The translations under genes and the position numbers were made by a program. A DNA stretch of 64,000 nucleotides from Aquila chrysaetos chrysaetos (Eukaryota > Chordata > Aves > Accipitriformes > Accipitridae): contig NC_044011.1 in the NCBI RefSeq assembly GCF_900496995.4, positions 9,332,041 to 9,396,040 on the forward strand, given 5' to 3'. Of the stretch, positions 37,501-49,558 are shown piece by piece (position 1 is the stretch's first letter; each line of letters begins with the position of its first letter). The notes beneath the pieces were generated by a model. That model ran no database searches. It saw only the letters and a program-made list of their open reading frames with translations, and was not told where the DNA came from.

Positions 37501-40500
37501 CAAGCGCAGCTAAAATATGCCCCACCACACACGCTCCCCTCCCCTTCCCTCACGCGCCGGAAGGATTATGGGGCCGGTGCAGGGAACTTCTTGTCCTGCC
37601 AGGGCATGAACCTTCCTCTCCCGGTCTCCAGGAGGCACAAAGCAGCTCCGAGCGGTTGCAAGCAGACAGGCTTTGTACAGAGTTCCTGCAAACATTGCTG
37701 CTTTTATTTAAAGCAGAAAACACAGGATGTTACAGATGAGTGGAAAAATGTGAACTGCCCCACTGCCTGCAGAGCCCCTCAGACTGGAGAATGCTTTTCT
37801 GGAAGTCAGAGGGTCTCCAGACAGGATTAGGAAAGCACAACAGCGTCTGCTTTAGCTTTTTATTTTCGCCTTGCTTGGCTGCAGTTACACCTCCCTGCAC
37901 CCCCCTCTCCCCCCAAACCAGGGTCCCGTACCTTCCCTCCCACTTACGGCTTCCCATAGCCCTTTTGTATTTGACTCCTGGGAGGCCTTTTACAAACTCC
38001 TTTTGTCAGCTCCGTTTCTTTGAAACACTGGAAAGCTACCAGCGAGAAGCCTGGCTCCGGCTCCCCACCGCCGGTGCTGGCAGCCGCTTGCCAGGTCCCC
38101 TGCCAGGCTCTGTCCCTCCGCAGGAGCCCCGGGCAGCCCTGCTCCGGGCTGGGCAGGAGCCACCGCCACCGTCTCCCCTGCTCAGCTTCACACCGAGAAG
38201 TTGTGCCGTTCAGGGGCTCAACAGCTTGCACAGCAACTGCTTTATAGCACCCACCAGCATTCACAAAATGCCAGTGTTCCCAAAACTCTGACACCTGTTA
38301 CAGAGTTTCCTTACACAGCTTTGGGGAGAAATCATGAAAAAAAAACCAACTCATTTTATTCCTGTTTTGATGATTATGCAAGACAAAGCCACAGGTAGAT
38401 TTTTTTTCCCTAATGTTAGCATATGCTTTTTATTCCTCAAGCTAAACAACCACCAGCCAACCTAACATGTTTATCAAGATAAACTACAGACATCTCAAAC
38501 ATTTAGCCTCAGAAAACCAGCACTTATGACTTATTTAACCATCCACAGGGTCCTTGACTGATAATACTTACCTTGAGGTGGCTGGAGAGCTAGAAAGAAA
38601 CAGGAGCCCTCAGAGCAAGGCACAAACCCCATCAATTCCATAGAGCCAACTTACCTTTAATGGTGCTATGCTTAATTTATACCCCTTGAAACACTTGGCC
38701 CAGATTACAATTAGAAACTGTTGATTGGCTTGCCCTTAGTGTCAGTGACCACAAAGTGATCTGGGGAAAAGAGAGGCAGTTACTATTTTTTAACCACAAT
38801 TCCATTTTTTGAACATAGTAAAATAGCTAAGCAGTGTATTGAATGACATAGTATTACTCATATGCTTAAGCACCTGGGTCCTTGATCTTGTGCTTTAGAA
38901 AGTGCTCTGAGCTGTGCTGTAATTGCCTATAAATACGCTGCTGATCATGCTTAAAGGGACACTGTCAAGGTTGGCAGGCCTACAGTTTGACTTAGTAAAA
39001 TGACATCTTAAAATAGTTTTATTCTCAGTGTTCCTAAATTACCAAGCTGTGGGTTTTATCGTGTTTCTTTTTATCAGTCCAGCTCCTAGGATTAATAAGG
39101 TTATGGGAGAATGTTCACTTTTAAAGCAATGGCCCGGCCATAGAAATAGTACGATAGGGGCTAATGTTCCCATCCTGAACATGCAAGTAAAAGCACTTTG
39201 CTGTAAAACCTATTTTTCCTGATGTGAATGGGCAGGACCTCTATTGCCCTTATAGTTTGCAATAAGGTCACCCCTTGTTGAAGCAATGTCTTGTGAAAGA
39301 GCGAGCACAGGGCTGAGGGGATCAGGTCTGGGCAAGCCTGCAGCTGCAAGAAGTACCCATTTTCCATGGTGTCTACTTGTCAGTCAGTAGTCTTGTCCTA
39401 ACTGAGCTAACGGGGAGGGGATGCAAAAAGAGTGAGTCAGGGAATAGGGGTACAAAGCTGGTGAGGAGCCTGCAACTTCATCCCACCCGCGGCAGCGCTG
39501 CCGGGATGCAGAGGGGTGATGGGATGGGGAGATCCCAGGGATGAGAGCCCTTTCCTGCACTGTCCCTTCTGCAAGCAGCTCTGTGGCTGGAGCCCAGCGG
39601 CAGGGGAGCCGAAGCCAGCTATTGAGGAGTTTTTTGATCTCAGGCAAAGAGTGGTACTGGGCTTTCCCTTAAGGACAGAATATAAATAGCTAAGGAGTGA
39701 AAGGCGGCCTGGGATTATACTTTTATGAAGGGCCTGATTTGTTTCCGAGCTGAGTAACTCGGCTCCCTCTGAGCGGCAGTCCTCCAGCACACTTTGTACT
39801 CACGGGAAACCTGCAATGCCACAGTAACCAAACCCATAGGTACCAGTAAATGGAAAAGTATGGCTCACTGGTGCCAGGGACAATGCAGGACAGGGCTCTG
39901 CTGAGGGGACACAGAGGGAGAAACTGCAAGAGAAGGCTCAGCTGATAGTGCCAGGGTGGCTGTGTAGAAAGGCATTTTTGGAAGAGGAGACGTGGGCCTA
40001 CAGCCAGGCTTCACCTTCGTTTCTGACTGGGAGGTGCAAGATTTACAGCTACCCTAGACGTGAGGCAGTGCGTTGGATGTACTTATCCAACACAGGTGTG
40101 TGTTAGTGACAGGGTGGACACCGCCCACACTCTAGGGACTTGAGGGAAGCCCTGGCAATGTGTAAAAGAAAACTCAGAAAGAACCAAAAACCAAATAGAA
40201 AGAAAGGTCTCCGGCGCCTGGGAAAAAGGCACACCTGCGGCAGCCGTGCCTAAACAGGGGACTGGTGGGCACTTGTGGCTGGTAGCATCACTTGATGCTG
40301 CAGTTCCTCAAAGAGGTGGGAAGAGTAAAAATCTTCCTCTTAACTTTTTTTCAACTGCAGGAAAGAGAAGAAAGTAAAAGAAAAAAAATAATCTGCAGGC
40401 TGAAGATCCCACAGAACAGAAAAAGGCAAATCTAATGTCAGTCTAACAGCAGATCCAGCTCAAAGTTTCAGCAGGTGGGAAGGTGCTCCCCACGCTTCCA

Positions 40501-41367
40501 GTCCGCACCCAAGAGAACCGGGCAGCGCAGGGGCTGTGTCTCACACAGGCAAGCCTTGCAGGGTGTGAATATGGATGTGGGTAAGCACTTGGGAAAAGTC
40601 TTATGCGTCTAACACCAAAAAGTGCATTTCAAGCTCTAACAGTTACAGAGAAACACTTGAAAGTGCAACTTGCATATATTTTAAGAGCTTCCAGAAACCA
40701 GAATAAAAGTAAATGAGCCCAAAGTCTGTCCTTCTAAAAATCTCATGCTTTTTAGACAAAGCTCGTATCTCCTGATTTGTTTTGAGCTGACTCGATATTT
40801 TTAAATGGTTGTCCTTGAGACTTGTAAAACTTGTTTTATTTTTTGTGGGTTTATTCCACAGAAATGCTTAAAAAGCAATAAAGTCAATCTCAGTAGCCTT
40901 GCTTAAATCCATGATTACATCAATTCTGTGTTGTGGGTATGCAGGGAGAAACCAACTGAGTAGGAAATTGTAAGGGATTCCTGTAACAATAGTTACATTG
41001 TTTGTACACATATATACCATAATAATAACAGGAAAGCAAAAGCAACCTTGCAGTTACAAAAAATACCCAGCACCCTTTAAAATTACACGTGTATATTCTG
41101 TGTTTACCCCAATTAACAGTGTTGTTAGGGTCTGATATATTATGCACGCTGTATCTTCCATCTGATTTATTGAAGTTTTTTCTGGGCTTTTCTTCGAAAC
41201 TGTGGTTGTGCCTGACGTTTGCCAAGAGGAACCCAAGTTCCACAGAAAGGTAAACACCTGGAAGCCGAGATCAGGAGTGTGTAAGAAACATGAATTAATT
41301 TAATGACAGTGCTTTGTAATGGACCATATAAATTTTCCCACTGTAATTGGTATATACATTCAACAGT
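37501..41367. other. Intergenic DNA just beyond the PACRG 3' end, no gene seen
   Basis: Moderately GC-rich up to about 38290, then AT-rich with a small GC-rich patch at 39440-39620. TATA-box-like TATAAATA strings occur near 38929 and 39680 but have no supported transcript. No coding sequence recognised. Confidence 0.55.
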
Positions 41368-41846
41368 TTTATTGTATGTCAGTGCACATTATTCGGCACA
41401 GCTGCTAGAGAGGCACTGCTGAACTGGTGTTTCTCTTCCATGACAAACACCTATTAAGCAGTCAGCATAAACTCTTCTTGTTACAGCCTCTGACATCACC
41501 CTCAGGGCAAGCGGACACAGAACAGCAATTGCTGAATTGCGTATGAAAATTATAGTTTTATTGTCTATACAAGTGAAGATTTAACTCCGATTCCTGCTCT
41601 AGTCAGCTCTGTTATAAAGGAGCGATTCTTTCAGGGAACAAACAAGCACAGTACACCATTGTAATCAAAGGAACAGGCACTATTTATGTATTGGAAAGCC
41701 TTGTTCACAATAGTGCTAACACTCTAATGCCCCAGAAGCCACTATTTTAGCAGCTGTAGAGAAAAAAATCATGACTAACAAGATGCCATACAGAGTCAGA
41801 TACAGCTTTTTTAGAACACAAGTGGAATCATTCCATTTGATACAAC
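41368..41846 (-). other. PACRG: PACRG 3' untranslated region with two candidate polyadenylation signals
   Basis: Downstream of the PACRG stop, the minus strand carries AATAAA at 41562-41557 (about 285 nt after the stop) and again at 41373-41368 (about 474 nt after it). The first is followed some 30-45 nt later by a GT-rich stretch (TGCTGTTCTGTGTC), a typical downstream element, so cleavage near 41530-41545 is plausible. The second would give a longer 3' UTR ending near 41340-41355. Which is used cannot be decided from sequence. The end coordinate given is the distal signal, not a mapped transcript end. Confidence 0.6.
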
Positions 41847-42007
41847 TCAGTTTAATATGCACGACTGATAAGTAGGGATCATGTATTTAATATTTATATA
41901 AGCAGTTTCTCCACCGCAGCGTTCAAAGGCTTCCAGTGTCTCTTGAATCAGATCTCCAATATTTTCACGCTTCTGCTGGCTGTAGTCTATCCCATCGCCT
42001 GAATTAA
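41847..42007 (-). CDS. PACRG: PACRG terminal coding exon (C-terminal 52 residues plus stop)
   Basis: Read on the minus strand, this 161-nt exon gives two bases of a split codon (G|TT, Val) and then 52 residues starting [20 protein letters not shown] and ending PTYQSCILN before TGA at 41849-41847. I recognise this as the C-terminus of PACRG (Parkin co-regulated protein), recalled rather than searched. The family is an all-helical ARM/HEAT-like protein of roughly 250-300 residues. It sits with CFAP20 at the inner junction joining A and B tubules of ciliary doublets, and it binds MEIG1 in the spermatid manchette. The acceptor AG lies at 42009-42008. Reading the frame back into the intron meets TAA two codons upstream, which supports the boundary. 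Compared with the mammalian tail as I remember it, conservative changes occur near the end (for example Gln where mammals have Glu before SC). The frame is intact, so I see no sign of a pseudogene. Earlier exons must lie beyond position 64000. Confidence 0.94.
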
Positions 42008-42034
42008 CTGGTTAATAAAAGAGAAAAAAACAAG
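42008..42034 (-). promoter_or_regulatory. Splice acceptor and polypyrimidine tract of the last PACRG intron
   Basis: On the minus strand the exon is preceded by a T/C-rich tract (TTCTTGTTTTTTTCTC, then TTTTATTAACCAG) ending in AG at 42009-42008. The sequence TTATTAAC just before it may overlap the branch point, though it sits close to the AG. This is a normal U2-type acceptor and sets the exon start at 42007. Confidence 0.88.
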
Positions 42035-45000
42035 AATTATATTAAATTTACTGTTACGCTTTGAAATAATGATATAGGAAATTGCAGTTGCTGGTCAGTC
42101 ACTGTGTCTCTATTAGGAACTTTGCTCTGTGACATGAAACAGAGCTGAATTTGAAAACATGATGGTTTTGGTATCTCTTTAAGGCTCTGCTCAGGCTCCA
42201 ATTCGTATGCCTTCAAAATTTGTTTATGTACGCATTACTGCAGTACCTAAGTGAAACTCCTAATAAAGAAAACACAGACTTTTATAAAATGAAGATGGAC
42301 TCTCTTACACAGTTAATCTCTTAAGACCATTACTTCTTTATTTCTAACATTGCTTATTTAGGACAAAATTCTACTGCCAGATGCATAAAAGCTTATCTAC
42401 AAAATGTGACTTAAGCTAGACTTGTTATGATTTGAAATATTAAATAGGTATTGCTTTGGAATTGTTCCGTGTTAGACATCATATTCACACACTTAGGTTG
42501 TTTCTGATAGAGGGCATGTCGTGGCCTAAAAGAGATGCTTGGAGTATAACACAGCACTCACTCCATTTCTGATCCCTGAAAAAGGTGTAAAATTAAGTCA
42601 GTGTCAACAGGGCAAATTATGGCAGCCCCCAGATGCAGTAACATTTACTGCTGCTTTCTCTAACATGGATTAGTAAGGGTGACACACATTCATACACACA
42701 CAGCATAATTCTTTAAAAAAAATCGGTGTGAACAACGGTGACAACAAAACCGACAAGAATAAGAATGCAATGATGCTGAGAGATTTTAAAGGAGGAAAAT
42801 ATCTTGTATTAAAACAGTATTCTGAAAACTATCTTAATATAGATATATTCCAAGACATATATCAAAAATAATTTGGTAGGAGCATAATGTACTCAGATCA
42901 GGTGTGGTGTAGTGGCCAGGTGGAGCGGCTGTCACGCTACTGTGGGGTAGTTCACACGCAATCAGTCCGTGGTCTCACTCCAGGCAGTGGCAATGTGCCC
43001 ATGTCATACCTTTAACATCTCAAATAACACTGCTTGCATATTGACACTCTCAGCTGGCCAGCAAAGGACGCATTTGTCAAGACAATGCAACCAACTTCTC
43101 GGGGAGAGCCTGCCTTTCGTGTGAGGAACACAGTGCACGCAAGGGCGAGGGTAGATTTTGCTCCTGATGGTGCGTCCACATCCCCAGGCCGATGGGGTGT
43201 AGATGTACAGCTGCACCCATCCTCACATCCTTTCCTGGATCTAAGCCCAAGACCTGGATTTAAATTTTGTGGCTTTATTACCAGTAAAAACTGAAGAACC
43301 ATGCTCACGAAGAAAGAGCTGATCAACACGGGTAAAAATCATCCTTTTGCTGAATTTTCCTGTAAAATATCTGATTGCATTCCAAGTTAATTATGTGTAT
43401 ATCAGTCTTTCAAACTCCTTACACACATCTGTGTCACTTTGTTTTTTTTAAAATGGTTACACAAATACTGATGTGACATACAAGGACTGGGCTTCTGAGT
43501 GGAAAGGCAGTTATTTTTTGTGATGATTACTCTTAAGCACATGACTACTTTCCTATATATTAACTATGCATTTCACTGACATGAGAGGCCAGGGTTGTGA
43601 CATCAAAATTTACTACAATTAGTTTACTGTAATGTTAGAAATAACAGATTATGAGAGTGCATAGAAAACACCAAGAGCTATTAAATAAAAGCACTAGCTT
43701 ATACAAAATACTAATGCAAAAAGAAAAGCACATCATGGTTGAGTGCAGTTTAAACTAAACATGTTTTGTTCTTGCAGAAAACATCAACTGTGCCTCATCA
43801 CCTGTGCTGCATGTGCACTGCCGGCACTCCCCAGAACACCTGGAGGTATTTCTGATTTCACTGGTTTGAGCAAAGGAAACCCTGAACCTTGACCTAAGTC
43901 TTGGCAAATATGTAAAGGAATTACTGACTTTCCAACCATTTGTCTATTATCTGTAATTTTAAGCCTACACACATGCTCTGCTAATGAGCTTACACAGCTT
44001 TCATCGTTCTTTCAAAGAAGTAGTAAAAAAATCAGCTCTCTGGAAGTAATGGTGATACATTGCTAAGCAAGTTTGGAGGAGGCCAACAAGACACCGTGAT
44101 AATGCCGGTAACAGAGGTATTTTCCAGAATCCCATGTTACAGTCTTCATTATGGAACATAGTCCGTACAATAAATGATGCCTTAGATGCTTGATTAAAAG
44201 GTGCCTAAGAGAATGAGGCAATGATAAAGGAAGTAGTCTGCAAGGGAAGACTAAATGTGTGATGTGCAGACTGTCATTACAATTTTTTTTTCCTACAGAC
44301 CATCTGTGCTATGTGGAGGTTTGTATCCTCAAGATAGCCATAATTCACATTAATGCCATGACACAAGCTACAACCAACAATACCAGAAGGGTTATGTCAG
44401 CATCGAGGTCACCTGGTTAAGTACTAAAATAGCTATCCTATGCAGTTATAGGAATTAACAAATCTTTGAGACAAAAAGGATAATCATTAACCCAACAGGA
44501 CAACATCAACTAAACAGATGAGTCAGAAAGATCTGCCCAATGCACCTAAGGGTAAATATCTAGTCATAATAATAATGATGATTAGTTGGAAAAAATAGCT
44601 ACTGAAGTATAGCGGTCTCAGCATGCCCTTCTCTGGTTTGACTCTATTTCCAGGTTTGCATGTGAAGCCAACTTTGTCAGCCACAAAAATGTTGCATATG
44701 TAAAGTGTGAACATGGATCTGATTCAAGCTCTTTATGAAGTTGTCCTTTGTGAGGGAGAATAAATCAGCATGGAAATGCTAGGAAGCACATTTGTCATAT
44801 CTTTGTCTCAAAGTGAAATGTCTGGCAAATTCAGCATGCATCAAGAACTCTTTTCGGAGCAAATGTTTTTTCTGTGTTTAGAAGAAACGCATTGAAGCAA
44901 TACTAACAGTTCTAGAGGATTACAATCAGGAAAAGATCTCATTTACTTTTGTGGATCAAAAAGTTAGTTCCCAGTCTCCTAAATCACGCACCGAGGGCTT

Positions 45001-46081
45001 TATGGTCCTTAAAAGTGAAGCAAAAGGCTTTGCACCTGTCAAGACCTGTGCTAGCTGATGAAATCGCCCAGCCCAGGAGTGGCACTCCCTGCCCTGCCGC
45101 CAGCGCTGCCGATGCCAGCTGCTGTAGCCGAGGAAACCCTGCTCAGACCCTCAGGGACTGAACTCAGCGTTTGGCAGGGACCAGAATAGGATTTGAATTT
45201 TGCTTTAAAACATGGTTTTGTATTTGAGTCTAGACTTGCTTCTATTCATGACTCAGGATATTAAAGAAATTCTAGTGTTGCTTGTATTCCATCTCATTTC
45301 ATTTTAAAATTTCAATAGGGTAACACTACAAATATAAAATTGTATTGCATTACAGAAGGACAAGCAAGTTTCTCTCAGTGCATTAAGAGTTCGATAGGGC
45401 AGTTTTGAAGTCTGGGAGTGGACAAGAAAGGTAAACCAACCCTTAAAGCCCAGTCAGATCTATTCTTATCTCTGGACATTTGTTAGCATCTGAAAGTGTC
45501 CAAGACATTCTTTCAGTTTATTAGATTTCACTTCAAGGCAGGCCGAGTCTCAGATAGAGGGTTTTTTAATCCCCCAAATATGTCAAAGTACCTCTCTGTG
45601 AGTGTCTCACAGATAACGGAGCTCTCTCCTCGTGGTGGCTGTTCGCAAGGTTCTGCTTCATGGAAAGCACAAATTAAAACTAGAGTTTTCATACACCTGT
45701 TGTTGTAGGGCTGTCATAGATCTTGGGATATTGCAGTTTCCCCAAATGTTAAACATCTGAGGAATGCTTAGTGTTGGAGGACAGAGTAATACTTAAAAGA
45801 GATTTCTGAAGAGACTGTGAAGGAAGCCCGATGTCCCCAGCTTAAGCAATGTTTTCAATCAAATTGTAACTCAAAGGCCATTCCTTTATTTTTCACTGAT
45901 GAACTTTTGAGAGCATATGTACACACATATATCTCAACTTGTTGTTTTGGAACACGTGGGTCCTGGCAGAAATTTTTTAACTACTGCTAGTTAAAAACAG
46001 AGAGCTGTTGTATAATGGGATTTTTTTTTGTACACAAATTGATAAAGCTACTTGGAATGACAGGCATCATTCCTCCCTTTT

Positions 46082-46180
46082 TGAATCTTGAGAAAGAGAG
46101 ATACTGAAAGGTAGAGTGACTTGCTCTAAGTCATGGAAGGGATCAGTCACAAATCACGCTTTTTGACTTTATATTGTAGA
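46082..46180 (+). mobile_element. Possible MIR-like SINE fragment in the PACRG intron
   Basis: AGATACTGAAAGGTAGAGTG, then ACTTGCTCTAAGTCATGGAA, recalls the MIR segment 'gaaactgaggcacagagaggttaagtgacttgcccaaggtcac'. Only this block is convincing and the flanks are unclear, so the call is tentative. Confidence 0.4.
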
Positions 46181-46702
46181 TGATGAAAGTACTATTTATG
46201 GTAAAATGTAACTATGGTAAAAATAATTTTTAAGCTGCTCAGTTCATCCTAGTCAAACCAACAGGTATTTTCAGCAATTAAAATGATTACAGTAATCCAA
46301 CATGCTAACCACTTAACTAAATAAGATTTTTACTTCAAAAAACCAACAGTCATAGGATTGTAAAGTGCAGATATATTTCTCAGTATGGAATTGTATTTCT
46401 ACAGAAAAGCCTGTCACAGAACAATGTACAGTTAAGCAGTACAAACTAGCATTAAAATAATTTGTGGAAAATTTTAGGACTTTATCCCTTCTAGGAGTCA
46501 GCATCAGTACCAAGAAATAAATGGAAGCTGATTTCAGCTCTAGATTGACATGCATGTGTGTCAGGGTTCACATCGCATAAGTTCACTGCTCAGGTACAGT
46601 TCAGGGCTTAATTAATTTTTCAGAAAGTCCTTTGTTAGGATTAGTTTAATTGTCATAAAAGATGTTGGCTTCCTGACCGGAGTGGAAAACGAAAGCCCCT
46701 GA

Positions 46703-46762
46703 TGAGTCAGTGCGGTGGGAGGGAGGAGGGCTCCTTTGCACCGCTCCTCTCGCTGTGACTCA
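46703..46762. promoter_or_regulatory. Pair of AP-1 (TRE) consensus sites in the PACRG intron
   Basis: TGAGTCA at 46703-46709 and TGACTCA at 46756-46762 are perfect AP-1/bZIP 7-mers 53 bp apart. They flank a short GC-richer segment (GGTGGGAGGGAGGAGGG, then CACCGCTCCTCTCGC) in otherwise AT-rich intron. Two perfect sites this close in a compositional bump hint at an enhancer. The motif is short, so chance is not excluded. Confidence 0.35.
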
Positions 46763-47120
46763 GAACTGTGCTTTGAAATTGTCAGCTCTGGGAAGGATGA
46801 AGTAGCTCAGTCTCCCTGTTCATTTAGTTGAAAGTCTGTGAAAAGTCACAGGCTAAGACTCTAAAACCCTCCTGTCTGCTAAGAAATGGAGGGATGTTGC
46901 TGATTCGTTTCATTCAGGTGCAGGAAGAGCTACCAGGAGGTTATGATTTCTGGTCGTCGCTAACCCAGACAGAAACCCCTGTGTTCCACTCCTGAGGGCT
47001 CAGAGCAACGTGAACACCACTTGTACATGTTTCTTAGGACATGTCTAGATTATGTGCACCCAGAAGTGCAAACTGGCCTCACGCAGGCTGGTCCCAAAGC
47101 AAGAGCATTGGAAAGAGGAG

Positions 47121-47225
47121 CTCATAGAGTAATTTATGTTGGAAGGACCCTCTGGAGCCCTCTGGTCCAAATGCCCTGCTCGGAGTCAGCTCCGTTTTCA
47201 AAGATAGGTCAGGTCGCTCAGGGTG
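47121..47225 (-). mobile_element. CR1 LINE 3' fragment, antisense, within the PACRG intron
   Basis: Read on the plus strand, TTTATGTTGGAAGGACCCTC, then TCTGGTCCAAATGCCCTGCT, then GTCAGGTCGCTCAGGG resembles the reverse complement of the avian CR1 3' region. It is longer (about 100 bp) but more diverged than the copy near 1.4 kb. Because PACRG is also on the minus strand, this CR1 lies in the same orientation as the gene. No reverse transcriptase or other coding part is retained. Confidence 0.78.
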
Positions 47226-48380
47226 AAATACCTGAAGTTGCTTAGTGCAGAGTAATCCCAGAACGAGAAATGGTGCAGAGATCCCCTTGAGCTGGCATAG
47301 CTTTTCACCAGCCGTTTCAGCTGTGATGAAGGGAGCTGCTACTCCTTAAATATTAAAACGTATTTGGTGGAAGAGGATTTGCTGAAGTTAAAAACTTCAT
47401 AGGGAGAATTATTATCTGTTTTGATACAAAACAAACTTAAACTTTTGGCATAGTAACAGATTATAACCTGCGTATATAACATTGCTTTTGGAAGCTTAAT
47501 CATATACCAAAGAAAGAGGCACAGATTTGGCTGAAAAATTAATAAAATATCATTAACACCCTGACTTGAGACTATGAAAACATAATTTAAAAAAATTTAA
47601 CATGTATCTTTCAAAATGATTTAAAACATTAAAGTGGAAAATACTAATATACTTTAAGGAGGCCAAGTCTTTGAATATGCACAGACCTGTTTTTTGACAC
47701 TATCAACACTTAGAGTTCCTTGTCTCTTGCTTTACTTGGCTCTTCCTTCTACTTTTCATCACTAGTGCTGAGTGTTTATCACTTTACAATGCTACAGTAC
47801 TGCAAAGATTGCAGAAGAATGTTTCAATCCAAGAAGAAAGCATGTATGCTTGGAATTTAAAAAGAATACTAATATAGAGATATTTCTGCTCATCATAGGT
47901 CTTAGAAAAAAAAACATTTTATAGTTTTGGTATAAATCAGCTAGGTATTATCTATCTAAATAAAATGCTTCCAAGATTTTCTTAATTCTCATTGAAGGCA
48001 TTTTGCTTTAGCATAGAATATAGATTCTTTCTATAGTTTTCTTCCATATGCAGCTAGCTTTTAGTTATTTCATAAATTAGCATTTATTTTAAAATGTAAG
48101 TAAGTGCTGTTACTATAAATACTATTCAGAAAGTCAACTATTCAATAAGTGGAGGAAGTGCTCTGATTGGAAAGGAAACATTTGACTGACTTACGATGTT
48201 TTGCTAATGATGTAAGCCTACTAGAGATAGCTGTAACTACTTGTAAATTGCTGCAGTATAAAAAAAACCCAAACCAACAAACCAAAAAACTGAACTGAAA
48301 ATGAGCCAAGACAGCAGCTGTTATCACAGTTTTCCATTTCCAGGAAATGTTAGCAACATCAGATTTAATCCATTTTAAGC

Positions 48381-48386
<6 letters not shown>

Positions 48387-48411
<25 letters not shown>
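48387..48411. repeat. T homopolymer, 25 nt
   Basis: Uninterrupted T run in the PACRG intron (an A run in the gene's sense). I see no retrocopy body next to it. Confidence 0.95.
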
Positions 48412-49510
48412 AAATAGAAGTACAAAAATGAAAAAGAAATCACAGATTTTGTAACAAATTATATTAGCAAACATATTTGACTAATGAGGTAAAAAATAAG
48501 AGAATATTATTGTATTTTTTTCCTCTATAAGTACTTAAACTTCTCCAATGAATTTCGACTTTGAAGTTTGCCTATGTTTGTGCTACTGATCAATATCAAA
48601 CAAAGTAGTATTAAATAATCTTAGATCAACAGCATGCTCAACACAGGAACAGAAACCAGAGTCTGAGATCTCTGTGGCCTTGGTACACTGTTTACTGTTG
48701 CAAAATAATACATTAGGTCACAAATAGTGCCTAAAGTGCAACAAGAGTTGCACCACTTTTGTGAATCTGATGTTCTTCCAATTGTTTTCGATGTATATAA
48801 GCCAGTACAAAGTAAATACTGTTTTTTAGCTGGAAATCATGTTTGTGTGTGCAAAATTTGCATAGCTTTGCTGGACTGATGTGAAATACATTTGCTTGTC
48901 ACACTAATTTCTTATGCAAATATAGCACAATTAATGCAAAAAGAATCAAATCCATGGAAAACCAATTTTTTTGTGATGTGGAATAAACATCATGTATTTT
49001 TTTAAAGTAATTCAAAGTGACAAAGCTGAAAGCCCCAAAATGCTTTAAAGATCACTGATTTCAGTATGAAATGTAATCCTGCAACAGCCAATTTTTAACA
49101 TTGAGTTCATTCATACTTAAACTCAAAATGCTTGACAAGCTATCCTCCTTCCTCCCTGGGAAGATTTTTATTTATGTAACCAAAATGTTTTTGAGGGAAA
49201 GCCCTAGGTTTCTCTTTACAAGCAAAAAGCTCAGTAATTCATTACTTTGTGTTAATAACTGTTGATGTGTTTGTACATCTGTCACGTACTAATGGAATTT
49301 GTTGCGTCTAAATTCTCTGTTCAAAATCATTACCATTTAAGGACCCTATTTGGTATAGCTTGCCCATCAAAAATTTCACTGACAACTAAATGAATTCAGT
49401 GACTGCTTTCATAACTGTGACAGAAGGGTGAGCCCTTTGTTATCACTGGAATGCAACCATATAAAAAATAGGTCAATATATTAAAAATTTCCCATCAAAA
49501 TTATGGGATC

Positions 49511-49558
49511 AAGTTGTTAGATATGCCTATAAGTTGCTGGATATGCCTGAAGTTGCCA
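49511..49558. repeat. Imperfect 20-bp tandem repeat
   Basis: AAGTTGTTAGATATGCCTAT (49511-49530) is followed directly by AAGTTGCTGGATATGCCT (49531-49548) and a third partial unit beginning GAAGTTGCCAG. A small, partly decayed tandem duplication within the PACRG intron. Confidence 0.8.

Noticed and set aside
36547..38291. Frames of 160-193 codons on both strands
   Set aside because: Same reason: mutually overlapping, composition-driven, no recognisable domain.
1..41367. QKI first exon, tRNA genes or other RNA genes
   Set aside because: No sequence matching the start of the QKI protein and no tRNA B-box in a cloverleaf context was seen on either strand.
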